Source of the DNA: an uncultured Lachnospiraceae bacterium
Lineage (GTDB): Bacteria > Bacillota > Clostridia > Lachnospirales > Lachnospiraceae
DNA length: 21,332 bases
Reading direction: 5' to 3'
Assembly: GCA_910579085.1 (NCBI GenBank)
Contig: CAJTRU010000032.1
Coordinates: forward strand, 1 to 21,332
The position numbers were made by a program, and so were the translations under genes. The notes beneath the pieces are model-generated. The model made no database searches. It was not told where the DNA came from and saw only the letters and a program-made list of their open reading frames with translations. The first letter of the stretch is position 1. Every line of letters starts with the position of its first letter. Shown one piece after another: positions 7,458 to 14,544 of the stretch.

Positions 7458-8132
7458 CTAAATTATCTCAACCTCCCATTTATAATATGTTTTTTTTCTT
7501 ATACCCTTATATCCGTCTGCCTGCACAGCTATTATCTTTCCAGTACCAGCTTCCATATACACCTCTAGTATCTCATCTGCAAATACAGGGTTTCTAAAAC
7601 AGATTATAAATTTTACCTGGCTGTTTACAGTAATATATTTATATAATTCTTTTCTGGTTATATCACCAAACATCAAGAACCCTGGTACTACTGGAGTAAC
7701 TGTCTGGTGGACTGGATTATTATCACCTGTAAATTCCGTAAATCTTTTTATATCTTCTATTGTATATTTTAATGTAAATAAATATTTAAAACCTGGACTG
7801 CCAGTTTCTGGCACGTTATCTGCCTTATTTACAATATCCCTGTTTTTATTACTTATAACATATGGTTTTATGATATGCATAATAACTGTATATTCAAGAT
7901 TTTTATACGTTGTACAGGCAGAAATAACAGAATAATTTTTGCGATGTTTAAGAAATTCCCTGCTTATTGCTGCTTTATCAATGGAAGTTTTATTAATAAA
8001 ACATTGGGCTTTCTCTATTTTAAACTCTGCCTTTGCTATCATCCACCCGTTAAAACCCTCTATTTTGCTAAAACTTGAAACAAGTTCCATATAAATATAA
8101 AATAAATCTGTTTCACCAGGTTTTAATTCCAC
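7458..8132 (-). CDS. MaoC-like (hotdog fold) acyl dehydratase/hydratase
   Basis: A protein of 224 residues. The C-terminal half carries the MaoC-like signature FTGDNNPVH (about 134-142), with the catalytic Asp/His pair of (R)-specific enoyl-CoA hydratases and 3-hydroxyacyl dehydratases, followed by VVPGFLMFGDITR where the family usually has GFxxxIxHG. The N-terminal half (1-100) is probably a degenerate first hotdog domain, as in double-hotdog dehydratases; that is inferred from length. The start is uncertain: a TTG at 8138 is only 4 nt from GGAGG, while the GTG at 8132 is 10 nt from it and is preferred. It is the first gene of the operon divergent from bioY, and its promoter -35 box lies in the BirA-like operator. 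Predicted role: reversible dehydration of a 3-hydroxyacyl thioester made after the thiolase step. Confidence 0.8.
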   Translation of the reverse strand: MELKPGETDLFYIYMELVSSFSKIEGFNGWMIAKAEFKIEKAQCFINKTSIDKAAISREFLKHRKNYSVISACTTYKNLEYTVIMHIIKPYVISNKNRDIVNKADNVPETGSPGFKYLFTLKYTIEDIKRFTEFTGDNNPVHQTVTPVVPGFLMFGDITRKELYKYITVNSQVKFIICFRNPVFADEILEVYMEAGTGKIIAVQADGYKGIRKKTYYKWEVEII

Positions 8133-8194
8133 TTCCAATTCCCCTCCATTTAACTATTTCCTATGGCTTTTTACTTATCTATATTTCCTGGTAA

Positions 8195-8223
8195 AGTATA
8201 ATTCTTTAAGCCAGGTTTGTCAA
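8195..8223 (-). promoter_or_regulatory. Promoter of the MaoC-thiolase-ligase operon
   Basis: On the - strand TTGACA (8218-8223, perfect -35) and TATACT (8195-8200, 5 of 6) are separated by 17 nt. The -35 box is inside the left half of the biotin operator, so a bound repressor would block it. Confidence 0.85.
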
Positions 8224-8248
8224 CCAATATTTTTTTAGGGTTGACAAA
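8216..8248. promoter_or_regulatory. BirA-type biotin operator shared by two divergent promoters
   Basis: A perfect inverted repeat: TTTGTCAACC (8216-8225), 13 nt, GGTTGACAAA (8239-8248). It closely resembles the TTGT-AACC/GGTT-ACAA operators of the biotin repressor/ligase BirA in Firmicutes, and the flanking genes (bioY, and YhfS/YhfT-like genes) are known biotin-regulon members. Each half-site contains the TTGACA -35 box of one of the two divergent promoters. Biotin-loaded BirA would be expected to repress both sides together. birA is not in the window. Confidence 0.88.
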
Positions 8249-8269
8249 TAAAAACCGCTTCTGTATAAT
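8241..8269 (+). promoter_or_regulatory. Consensus sigma-A promoter of bioY
   Basis: TTGACA (8241-8246), 17 nt, TATAAT (8264-8269): both hexamers and the spacing match consensus exactly. The -35 box lies in the right half of the BirA-like operator. The predicted transcript has a leader of about 110 nt before the bioY ATG. Confidence 0.92.
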
Positions 8270-8304
8270 GTGGCATAAAGCAGACCTGCCCAATACATAA
8301 AAAC

Positions 8305-8321
8305 CTGTCCAGACTGGACAG
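8305..8321. promoter_or_regulatory. 17-bp dyad in the bioY leader
   Basis: CTGTCCAG, one central base, CTGGACAG: a perfect 8-bp inverted repeat about 30-45 nt downstream of the predicted bioY transcript start. It could be a second protein-binding site or a small hairpin in the mRNA. It does not resemble the BirA site and no T-run follows, so it is not a terminator. Confidence 0.45.
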
Positions 8322-8386
8322 CCTGCCAGTAGTAACTTCTTTTTATACTTTTTAAATTGGAAATACACTGGGGAAATGGAGAAAAA

Positions 8387-8941
8387 ATGGAAAAATCTAA
8401 AACAAATAGTAATATTTCTACACGAAATCTTGTAATTATGTCAATGTTTGCAGCGGTATTATGTGTATCAGCATACATAAGCATCCCCCTGCCCAATGGC
8501 ACACATATTACAGCATTAACTTTAATAATCACAATAATAGTCCTTACATTTCCTGTAAAACAGTCATTTACAATAATTCTTATATGGCTGCTTCTTGGGA
8601 TAGCAGGAATTCCTGTCTTCGTTGGTGGTGTTGCAGGGCTTGGATATATTACAGGGCCATATGGAGGATACAGTATAGGGTTTCTCATTATTTCAGCACT
8701 TGTACCTATGCTTTGTACTAACAGGAATAACAGGTTGTATTTAATAGCAATTGCGGTATTATCCGCCATATCTGATGACCTTATAGGCACATTCTGGATT
8801 ATGGCTGTTTCAAAAGTATCATTTAAAGCAGCATTTATTACTGGTTTTGCCCCATTTATTGTACTTGATATTGTAAAAGCAGTATTGGCAGCACAGCTTG
8901 TCCCACAATTACGTAAAATTTTAAGCAGCCTGGAACATTAA
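8387..8941 (+). CDS. bioY: Biotin ECF transporter substrate-binding protein BioY
   Basis: A 184-residue integral membrane protein, the biotin-binding S component of an energy-coupling-factor transporter. It shows about six hydrophobic helices and the BioY core: PLPNGTHITALTL early in the chain, LIWLLLGIAGIPVF, GGVAGLGYITGPYGGYSIGF and a C-terminal helix with DIVKAVLAAQLVP. No EcfA or EcfT genes are nearby, so it probably uses a shared energising module or acts alone. An in-frame TTG 10 codons upstream lacks a ribosome site; GGAG at 8378-8381 sits 5 nt before the ATG at 8387, which is chosen. Expression should be repressed by biotin through the operator at 8216-8248. A strong terminator follows. 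Confidence 0.95.
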   Translation: MEKSKTNSNISTRNLVIMSMFAAVLCVSAYISIPLPNGTHITALTLIITIIVLTFPVKQSFTIILIWLLLGIAGIPVFVGGVAGLGYITGPYGGYSIGFLIISALVPMLCTNRNNRLYLIAIAVLSAISDDLIGTFWIMAVSKVSFKAAFITGFAPFIVLDIVKAVLAAQLVPQLRKILSSLEH

Positions 8942-8960
8942 AACAATTCCAGGTATTTTA

Positions 8961-9019
8961 AAAAAACAACTGGTACACAATACCTGTTATTTCCAGGTTT
9001 TATATACCAGTTGTTTTTT
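8961..9019. terminator. Bidirectional terminator between bioY and vsr
   Basis: Perfect 15-bp arms, AAAAAACAACTGGTA (8961-8975) and TACCAGTTGTTTTTT (9005-9019), enclose a loop with a smaller ACCTG/CAGGT stem. T-runs follow on both strands. It serves the convergent bioY (+) and vsr (-) units; the vsr stop codon overlaps the right arm. Confidence 0.92.
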
Positions 9020-9449
9020 ACTCTCCCATTGATATATCGAAAATAACTTCTTCAATAGCCTTAACACACTCATCTGTATTTTTCTTAATTTCATCTCCCC
9101 AGAACCTTAATACAGTCCATCCTTTAAACATTAACTGCTTATTAATCTCCTCATCACGTTCCATGTTTCTTGTAATTTTCTTAATCCAGTATTCTCCCTT
9201 TTCGCCTTTTTCAAGCCTCGCTTTTAACTTATCCCAGTCTTTGCCATGAAAAAACTCCCCATCACAAAATATTGCTATTTTATATTTTGTCAGTACAATA
9301 TCTGGCGAACCTGGCAGTTCCTTATAGTTCTTCCTGTAATGATATCCTTTTTGCCATAGGGCTTTGCAAAGCCTCACCTCTATAGATGTATTTTTTCCTT
9401 TTATGCGCTGCATATTTTTCCTGCGCTGTTCTTTTGTAAGTACATCCAT
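9018..9449 (-). CDS. vsr: Very short patch repair endonuclease (Vsr family)
   Basis: A 143-residue endonuclease predicted to nick beside T:G mismatches arising when 5-methylcytosine deaminates, starting repair to C:G. Family features are RRKNMQRIKGKNTSIEVRLCKAL at the N-terminus, LPGSPDIV with catalytic Asp50, IFCDGEFFHGKDW (60-72) and GWTVLRFWGDEI near the C-terminus. Where E. coli Vsr has GCFWHHHxC, with Cys/His zinc ligands, this protein has GEFFHGKDW, so the structural zinc site is apparently missing. The start has GGGGATGG 5 nt upstream. It is the last gene of the restriction-modification operon, 17 nt after the endonuclease gene, as expected for a repair enzyme paired with a 5-methylcytosine methyltransferase. 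Whether it is active on the host's own methylated site is inferred. Confidence 0.9.
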   Translation of the reverse strand: MDVLTKEQRRKNMQRIKGKNTSIEVRLCKALWQKGYHYRKNYKELPGSPDIVLTKYKIAIFCDGEFFHGKDWDKLKARLEKGEKGEYWIKKITRNMERDEEINKQLMFKGWTVLRFWGDEIKKNTDECVKAIEEVIFDISMGE

Positions 9450-9466
9450 TTATACCATCCCCATTT

Positions 9467-10633
9467 TTAAAGTATTTTTCCTTTTAACTGTATCCTTTTG
9501 CCCTTTCCCTTTGATGGGTACGTCCACTTAAATAAAGTTCCAAACTGCCCTTTTACATTTTGTTTCTTACATTCCTCTATATAGCCTTCTACTGTATGTA
9601 TTGAATAAATATTCTGGTTCTCATTAAATGTTATTATATATTCTGCCCACTGCGTATCCCTGTCACCTTCGCCACCTGCTCCTCCAATAACCCACTGTGA
9701 CAGCACATCTGAGTATTTTTTAATACACTCCTCAAATTCTTCTGCTTTCTGTGTCCCCATTGCCTTAGCCCCTCCTGCCTGCTGGAATTCATGCAGAAGT
9801 TCTTTTAAGTGCATATCATCTGGATTTAATACCCTGGCAAACGCATCTGCCGTATATTCATGCACACTTACCCATGAACTGTTACTTCTTTTGCAGCTAA
9901 ATGTGTAATTCTTTATACCATTGGCAGTTTCCACAGATAACAGCACATCTGTCTTTGGAGAACCACCAGAAGGCAGTTTAGGAATATCTGAAATTGCCTT
10001 CAGGGCAATTACTTCCTCCTTTTCAAGCCCTAGTGTCTTTACAACATCCAGATATAATGGATAAAGATAACCTGTTAATGTTGTAGTATTATACTTCCAT
10101 TTTTCAAAATTCTGTTTATCATCCAGGATACCTGCAAGTTTCGCCTCAAATCCAAGCCCAAGTTTTGCGTGTGCTGTCCCATCTGGCAAAAGCGCTGTAG
10201 CCTTCTGCTCTATCATATAGTAAACCGTGCCAAGAGGAAAAATACCATCAAGTGCAGAATAAATCGTCCTGCTGGTAATTTTACAATGGTAATTTAATAC
10301 CTTGCGCCATTCTGATTCAGCAAGTTCATCTGGAACAACTACATATGCCTTTTTAACATCCGGGTTTAAACGCTTTATATTTTCACTGTGCCATTGCTGG
10401 CAGTTAATCCTGTCACGTATTGAAGTTGTATGTTGTAAAATCCACTGCTCTTTATCCCTGAATTCTATTAAATACTGGAATTTAAACTGTGCCTCACCAA
10501 AATCCGGGTCCGCTATGCTATAATTCTTTTTTATAATTTTAATATATCCCATTTCCTGAAGGGCATTGGCCATGTTATCCAAGGCCTCAATTCCCTTTGC
10601 CCCATGCAGGCTTTTGTTTATATTTTCTTCCAT
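9467..10633 (-). CDS. Type II restriction endonuclease, possibly MspI-like
   Basis: A 388-residue protein between a cytosine methyltransferase and vsr, so very probably the cognate restriction enzyme. The C-terminal half has a PD-(D/E)XK-like active site: Asp229 in GGSPKTDVLL and Lys248 in FSCKRS, followed by SSWVSVHEYTADAF. The residue two before Lys is Ser instead of Glu or Asp; MspI also departs from the usual motif here, with Asn in that place, and the general layout (KTD, SxK, VSVH) recalls the MspI family. The N-terminal 200 residues are not recognised and may bind DNA or hold specificity. The AGAGG site is only 2 nt from the ATG, so expression may depend on coupling to the methyltransferase gene 21 nt upstream. 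Specificity (CCGG if truly MspI-like) is not established. Confidence 0.72.
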   Translation of the reverse strand: MEENINKSLHGAKGIEALDNMANALQEMGYIKIIKKNYSIADPDFGEAQFKFQYLIEFRDKEQWILQHTTSIRDRINCQQWHSENIKRLNPDVKKAYVVVPDELAESEWRKVLNYHCKITSRTIYSALDGIFPLGTVYYMIEQKATALLPDGTAHAKLGLGFEAKLAGILDDKQNFEKWKYNTTTLTGYLYPLYLDVVKTLGLEKEEVIALKAISDIPKLPSGGSPKTDVLLSVETANGIKNYTFSCKRSNSSWVSVHEYTADAFARVLNPDDMHLKELLHEFQQAGGAKAMGTQKAEEFEECIKKYSDVLSQWVIGGAGGEGDRDTQWAEYIITFNENQNIYSIHTVEGYIEECKKQNVKGQFGTLFKWTYPSKGKGKRIQLKGKIL

Positions 10634-10654
10634 AACCTCTGTAAAACCCCTTAC

Positions 10655-12052
10655 TTAAATATGCTGCAATGACTTGATAATCTCCCTTGCAAGTGCATAT
10701 GCAAGAAGAGGAGGTATTGCGTCCCCAATCTGCTCATACCTGTCTTGCACTTTATCCCCATGAAACTGTACATAAGGTCCTGCAAACTGGTACCAGTCGG
10801 GAAAACTTTGCAGTCTTGCCGCCTCCCTTGGGGATATTGCCCTGTTTAAATATGGATGCAAAATCTCATCAAGACAATGTGAAGTAACAGTAAAACTTAT
10901 ATCTGTCTTAACAAGCCTGCGGTTTCTTGAACTATAAATAGTATTAGGAAATAAATGCCTGTACTTTTTAATTGTACCTTCTTTCGTCAGCCTTTCAAAA
11001 GCCATTTTCATGCTTTCTTTTTCTTTTATAAGTGCAAGCAGTTCCTGTTTTCTCTTAATATGGCCAGGCGCTTTATGGCTGCTTATGCTATTTTCTTTAA
11101 ATAAACCATTTTCTATAAGATGCTTTGGAACAGCAGTATTCATTTCATCTGATTTATACTGTCCACGCATAATGCTTATAAAATGTTCCCTATTTTTATT
11201 TTTATATTTTTTCTTCCTGTAATGCGTTGTTTCTTCACCCATTTCAACCTTTGGCAAATCCCCTATTGCGTCCTGTACTGTAAGATAAGGGTATTTCCTG
11301 TCTGGCCCATATTCCTTTTCTGGATATGCAAACTTTACCCTGTCTGCAAGTTTTGTATTAATTGCTACAAGAAACAGCCTCTCCCTAAGCTGTGGTACTC
11401 CATAATCACATGCTTTAAGAAGGATTGTGTCCTGCTCCCTTGATACAAGATTATATGAAGGTGATACATTTTTATCCTCAAATGTATCACATATATAATT
11501 AAATGATGCACCCCTTTTGCCATTTTTAGCTTTTGAAAACATACCTTTAACATTTTCAAATAATATCATTTTAGTATTGACTGCACGTGCAATACGTACA
11601 ATATTACTAAACAAATCATCACGCTCATCATTTTCAGTCCTTGTACCCGCAAGGCTGAAACTTTCACACGGCGCACCACCTGATACAACATCAACCGTTT
11701 CATCTGATGAGTTAATGCCATATCTTAAAAACAAAAGTTCTTTAACCATTTTGCTGCTGACTTTATTAATATCCCCATGAATTAAAAGCGTCTTTGTACT
11801 TTCATGCATAAATAAATCCAGATATTCCTGGCTTTCCTCTGTGCCTTCTTCAAGCTTTTCAAGTTCCAGAACCTCTGCATTATGTGTTATAGAGTATGTC
11901 TGTGCTGTAGTATCTGTCCATTCAACTGCTATAAGAGGCAATATGCCCGCCCATTTAAAACCTGTACACAACCCGCCTGGCCCGGAAAATAAATCAATGC
12001 TGGTTCTTGTCATACACTCATCTGCCATCCGTTCCCTTAAGCTATCATTCAT
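10655..12052 (-). CDS. DNA (cytosine-5) methyltransferase
   Basis: A 465-residue C5-cytosine methyltransferase using S-adenosylmethionine, the protecting enzyme of the restriction-modification system. Conserved motifs in order: I, SIDLFSGPGGLCTGF (18-32); IV, GGAPCESFS with catalytic Cys129; VI, FENVKG (165-170); VIII, QLRERLFLVAI (221-231); and IX-X at the C-terminus, ISPREAARLQSFP and QIGDAIPPLLAYA. The region between VIII and IX holds the target recognition domain, whose sequence specificity cannot be read. An open frame extends 24 codons upstream, but AAGGAGG lies 11 nt before the ATG at 12052 and no better start follows it. It is first in the operon, so methylase is made before nuclease. 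A decayed gene and a hairpin lie upstream. Confidence 0.95.
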   Translation of the reverse strand: MNDSLRERMADECMTRTSIDLFSGPGGLCTGFKWAGILPLIAVEWTDTTAQTYSITHNAEVLELEKLEEGTEESQEYLDLFMHESTKTLLIHGDINKVSSKMVKELLFLRYGINSSDETVDVVSGGAPCESFSLAGTRTENDERDDLFSNIVRIARAVNTKMILFENVKGMFSKAKNGKRGASFNYICDTFEDKNVSPSYNLVSREQDTILLKACDYGVPQLRERLFLVAINTKLADRVKFAYPEKEYGPDRKYPYLTVQDAIGDLPKVEMGEETTHYRKKKYKNKNREHFISIMRGQYKSDEMNTAVPKHLIENGLFKENSISSHKAPGHIKRKQELLALIKEKESMKMAFERLTKEGTIKKYRHLFPNTIYSSRNRRLVKTDISFTVTSHCLDEILHPYLNRAISPREAARLQSFPDWYQFAGPYVQFHGDKVQDRYEQIGDAIPPLLAYALAREIIKSLQHI

Positions 12053-12191
12053 ACTAATATATTCCTCCTTAAAACACCTGTAATTAATGCTTAAATAGGG
12101 AACTAGACAAATTCCAGTTCCCATTATTCATAAAATATAATTAACATGTCCCAGCATCTTAAACTTTAATATATATTACTATAAATCCCGT

Positions 12192-12216
12192 TATTTTGCA
12201 ACTTATTGGCAAAATA
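12192..12216. promoter_or_regulatory. Inverted repeat upstream of the methyltransferase gene
   Basis: TATTTTGC (12192-12199) and GCAAAATA (12209-12216) form a perfect 8-bp dyad about 140 nt before the methyltransferase start. On the - strand a weak promoter candidate (TTGCAA, 17 nt, TAATAT) overlaps its downstream arm. A site for control of the restriction-modification operon is possible; no separate controller gene is visible. Confidence 0.3.
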
Positions 12217-12519
12217 GCTATAACAAATTCATCAATAATTATAAAATTCTTTTTGACATATATACCATTTTTTAATTTTTAAGCACCCAATACCTCCTCC
12301 AAAAATTTTACTGGATGTAAACCTATTGCAAAACGTTTCTTTTTCCCATTACTGCCCTCTGTCCTATGTACTTTTCTAAATAATATTCATAAACTTCTGC
12401 AAATTCTGAATTTCCACCTAGCCATCTTAACCTTCCAGTGTGGCAAACAGTACAATAACCAGAACATCTTTAAATCTATACTATACATTTTTCCATATTT
12501 ATAACTATTTTTATTTTAC
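12217..12519. other. Gap between the R-M operon and the next gene
   Basis: The gene-free region 12053-12587 holds the dyad at 12192-12216, the gene remnant at 12279-12469 and the promoter at 12520-12548. Nothing else (no tRNA, insertion sequence ends or long repeat) was recognised. Confidence 0.4.
12279..12469 (-). pseudogene. Frameshifted remnant of an unrecognised Cys-containing gene
   Basis: On the - strand the frame from 12469 reads a protein-like segment with CSGYCTVC, HTGRLRWLGG and YEYYLEKYIG, then stops at 12323. Moving one frame over near GGGAAAAAGAAACG continues plausibly with KKRFAIGLHPVKFLEEVLGA and stops at 12279. A stop lies directly before the first codon, so no N-terminus remains. 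This looks like the 3' end of a gene lost by truncation and one frameshift. The family is not recognised, and chance reading cannot be excluded for so short a stretch. Confidence 0.35.
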
Positions 12520-12548
12520 TTGAAAATTTAATAATAAAAGCTTATAAT
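12520..12548 (+). promoter_or_regulatory. Promoter of the 160-residue unknown gene
   Basis: TTGAAA (12520-12525, 5 of 6) and TATAAT (12543-12548, perfect) with a 17-nt spacer lie about 40 nt before the ATG at 12588. Confidence 0.75.
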
Positions 12549-12587
12549 TATAAAAATATAAATATTTTATTATGGAGCAGGAAAATA

Positions 12588-13070
12588 ATGAATAAACCAT
12601 TTATTAACGAAACAAAACTTCCCAAGGTTATGGATATTATTGATGAAGCTGCTTCCCTTATGGAAGAAAAGGATTGTGATAATGATGAAAAAGCAATGCA
12701 GATATTATCAGGATTACAGAAAGAACTTGCAGATATTACAGGAAACCCCTCAATTAAAATAACAGATTTCAAAAGGTACTGGAGTTATATAAGCTTGGAA
12801 GAAATAGCAAAAAAAGCTCTGATGTTGCCACCTGTTAAGGAAAAACTTACAGATACGCAGGTACGCGAAATTGTCTTAAATATCCTGTCATATAACAGCG
12901 AATCGGAAATGGATTACTGGATAGAATATTTAACAGTAAATACAGGGCTGCCAGACCTTACAGATTATATTTTTTATCCAGATATTAAAGGGCTTGATGG
13001 TAATGCTTCATTAGAGGAAATTGCAGATAAAATTATTTCTGATATGTATAGCAGTAACTGCCTGGATTAA
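12588..13070 (+). CDS. Unrecognised cytoplasmic protein, 160 residues
   Basis: The family is not recognised. The protein is acidic and predicted mostly helical, with no signal peptide, membrane segment, Cys cluster or known catalytic motif. Noticeable segments are an N-terminal helical stretch rich in acidic residues (IIDEAASLMEEKDCDNDEKA), ITDFKRYWSYISLEEIAKKALM in the middle, and a C-terminal part with EEIADKIISDMY that repeats the EEIA-K pattern of the middle. It has its own good promoter, an AGGA ribosome site and an ATG, so it is probably a real gene. It is convergent with the macrodomain gene, ending 22 nt from that gene's stop with no clear terminator between. No function is proposed. 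Confidence 0.75.
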   Translation: MNKPFINETKLPKVMDIIDEAASLMEEKDCDNDEKAMQILSGLQKELADITGNPSIKITDFKRYWSYISLEEIAKKALMLPPVKEKLTDTQVREIVLNILSYNSESEMDYWIEYLTVNTGLPDLTDYIFYPDIKGLDGNASLEEIADKIISDMYSSNCLD

Positions 13071-13092
13071 AATAACTGGCATTATAACAAGC

Positions 13093-13938
13093 TTATCCTG
13101 CAATTATTAAATTTTCATATATTTCCCTGTCATTATCTTTAAATACATTAAAAACTACCCTGTCCAAAGAATTGCTATATATATCAAGAAAACTTAACAC
13201 AGTTTCTAATGCAATTTCTGCCGCCTTATCATTTGGAAAATGGAATTCACCTGTTGATATGCAACAAAATGCAACAGATTTAATTCTATTTGTAACACAA
13301 CATTCTAAAACGCTTCTATAACAGTTACACAAATCCTGGCAAAGTTCCTGGTCAAGGCCATTGTATACAATTGGCTCGACTGTATGGATAACATAACTGC
13401 ATGGCAGGTTATATGCCTTTGTCAGGACAGCAGTACCTGTCTGCTCCTGGTACTGCCTACCATTCTGCTGCCGTTTCTTTTCCATAATATTGTTACACTC
13501 TTCACGTAGCTGCAATCCTGCTGCACTGTGGATTGCATTATCAATACAGGCATGGCATGGTACAAAACATCCTAGCATCTGTGAATTAGCAGCATTAACA
13601 ATTGCACCAGTCCTAAGTCTTGTTATATCACCCTGCCAAAGTGATATTTTATCCGCATGTGGAATGTTGCTGTTATATTGCTGTTCCACCACTGGAATAT
13701 CATCTAAAGGCACAATTCCCTTATTCTCCAGTTCATTTTGCAAATAACTGTCCTGTATTCTTAAAAGCCCCTCAGGTATGTTTCCTGGCATACGGATATT
13801 CATAAGTGAACGTATAACTTTCTTCTTTTCTTTAATGCCCAGGCAGCTTGTTTTAAGATTTTTATATGCATCACTATCGTCTTTTAATTTACCTAACAAA
13901 ATATCCATGCTATTATTTATATTGTTGCCATTATCCAA
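13093..13938 (-). CDS. Protein-ADP-ribose hydrolase, zinc macrodomain type
   Basis: About 281 residues. An N-terminal helical region (1-95) is followed by a macrodomain with WQGDITRLRTGAIVNAANSQMLGCF: GDIT and NAAN bind ADP-ribose. GCFVPCHACIDNAIH supplies the Cys124, His129 and Cys131 zinc ligands typical of the Firmicute class found with sirtuin-type ADP-ribosyltransferases; members remove ADP-ribose from proteins. The later CCISTGEFHFPNDKAAEIA loop is the usual phosphate-binding STGxxxxP segment. No sirtuin, GcvH-like or lipoate ligase gene, the usual partners, is nearby; a broken DUF3990 gene lies upstream instead. A GTG at 13947 lacks a spaced ribosome site; TTG at 13938, 5 nt after AGGTGG, is preferred, though unproven. 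Confidence 0.9.
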   Translation of the reverse strand: MDNGNNINNSMDILLGKLKDDSDAYKNLKTSCLGIKEKKKVIRSLMNIRMPGNIPEGLLRIQDSYLQNELENKGIVPLDDIPVVEQQYNSNIPHADKISLWQGDITRLRTGAIVNAANSQMLGCFVPCHACIDNAIHSAAGLQLREECNNIMEKKRQQNGRQYQEQTGTAVLTKAYNLPCSYVIHTVEPIVYNGLDQELCQDLCNCYRSVLECCVTNRIKSVAFCCISTGEFHFPNDKAAEIALETVLSFLDIYSNSLDRVVFNVFKDNDREIYENLIIAG

Positions 13939-13970
13939 TTTAACCACCTGCTTTCACTGGCTGCAATAAT

Positions 13971-13988
13971 AAGATATATAAATATCTT
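13971..13988. promoter_or_regulatory. Dyad upstream of the macrodomain gene
   Basis: AAGATAT (13971-13977), 4 nt, ATATCTT (13982-13988): a perfect 7-bp inverted repeat about 35 nt before the predicted start. It could be an operator. It is AT-rich, so chance is possible, and no clear -35/-10 pair was found beside it. Confidence 0.3.
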
Positions 13989-14010
13989 TAAACTTATTTT
14001 AATGGTATAA

Positions 14011-14057
14011 TTTTTCAAAAATCCCTGCACGGACTTTATCAATAAATCCGGGATTTA
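14011..14057 (-). terminator. Terminator after the DUF3791/DUF3990 remnant
   Basis: AAATCC (14019-14024) pairs with GGATTT (14051-14056); inside, CGGA and TTTA pair with TAAA and TCCG around a TCAA loop. On the - strand the stem ends with GGGATTTTTG, a T-run typical of intrinsic terminators. It separates the broken pair from the macrodomain gene. Confidence 0.65.
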
Positions 14058-14174
14058 TTTTCTGCCATTCATTTCTATATTATAATTATATAGAAATATA
14101 TTTAGATTTTTTAATTGCTCCATTCAATGTATTAACTTTTATCATGCTGGTTCATTCTTTTGTTGTAATTACAT

Positions 14175-14544
14175 TTACGAAAAAATCTCTGGTTCATTCT
14201 CAATCATATCCTGCACAAGATATTTATAATCCATATTTTCTATCCCATATATTCCTTGGGAAATTTGCTCTGCATCTCCTCTTCGGCAGGCACAAACAAA
14301 ATCCAGCCACTTTGTATTTTCCTTTTCAAAAGACAACACTTTATAAAGAAGTTAAATCATCTGCCATTTCGTATTCATTAATATATGATGACATCTGCTT
14401 ACGCACTCCTTTTCTTAATGCCCACCTTTCTGTCTGCTCCTGATAAGTAGTAACATAAAATCCTTTCCCAAAATCCAGATAATTTTTTGAAAATGCTACA
14501 TCTGGCTTTTCCAGCACCATCGTTGTTCCATGATATACAATCAT
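14175..14544 (-). pseudogene. Frameshifted DUF3990 (ADP-ribosyltransferase-like) gene
   Basis: The first 67 codons read MIVYHGTTMVLEKPDVAFSK, LDFGKGFYVTT and EQTERWALRK, the N-terminal half of DUF3990, a family placed in the ADP-ribosyltransferase-like superfamily (from memory). The frame then stops at 14341. One frame over, the match resumes with YKVLSFEKENTKWLDFV and RRGD, the second half of the family, ending at 14175. The 370-nt length (3n+1) fits one inserted base near TCTTTATAAAG (14343-14350). The tail after RRGD also looks shorter than normal. The start overlaps the upstream DUF3791 stop as ATGA, the usual coupled arrangement of this pair. Probably an inactivated toxin-like gene; sequencing error is the alternative. 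Confidence 0.75.

Noticed and set aside
8270..8386. Riboswitch in the bioY leader
   Set aside because: Only a short dyad is visible and no terminator or known aptamer pattern; the BirA-like operator already explains biotin control.
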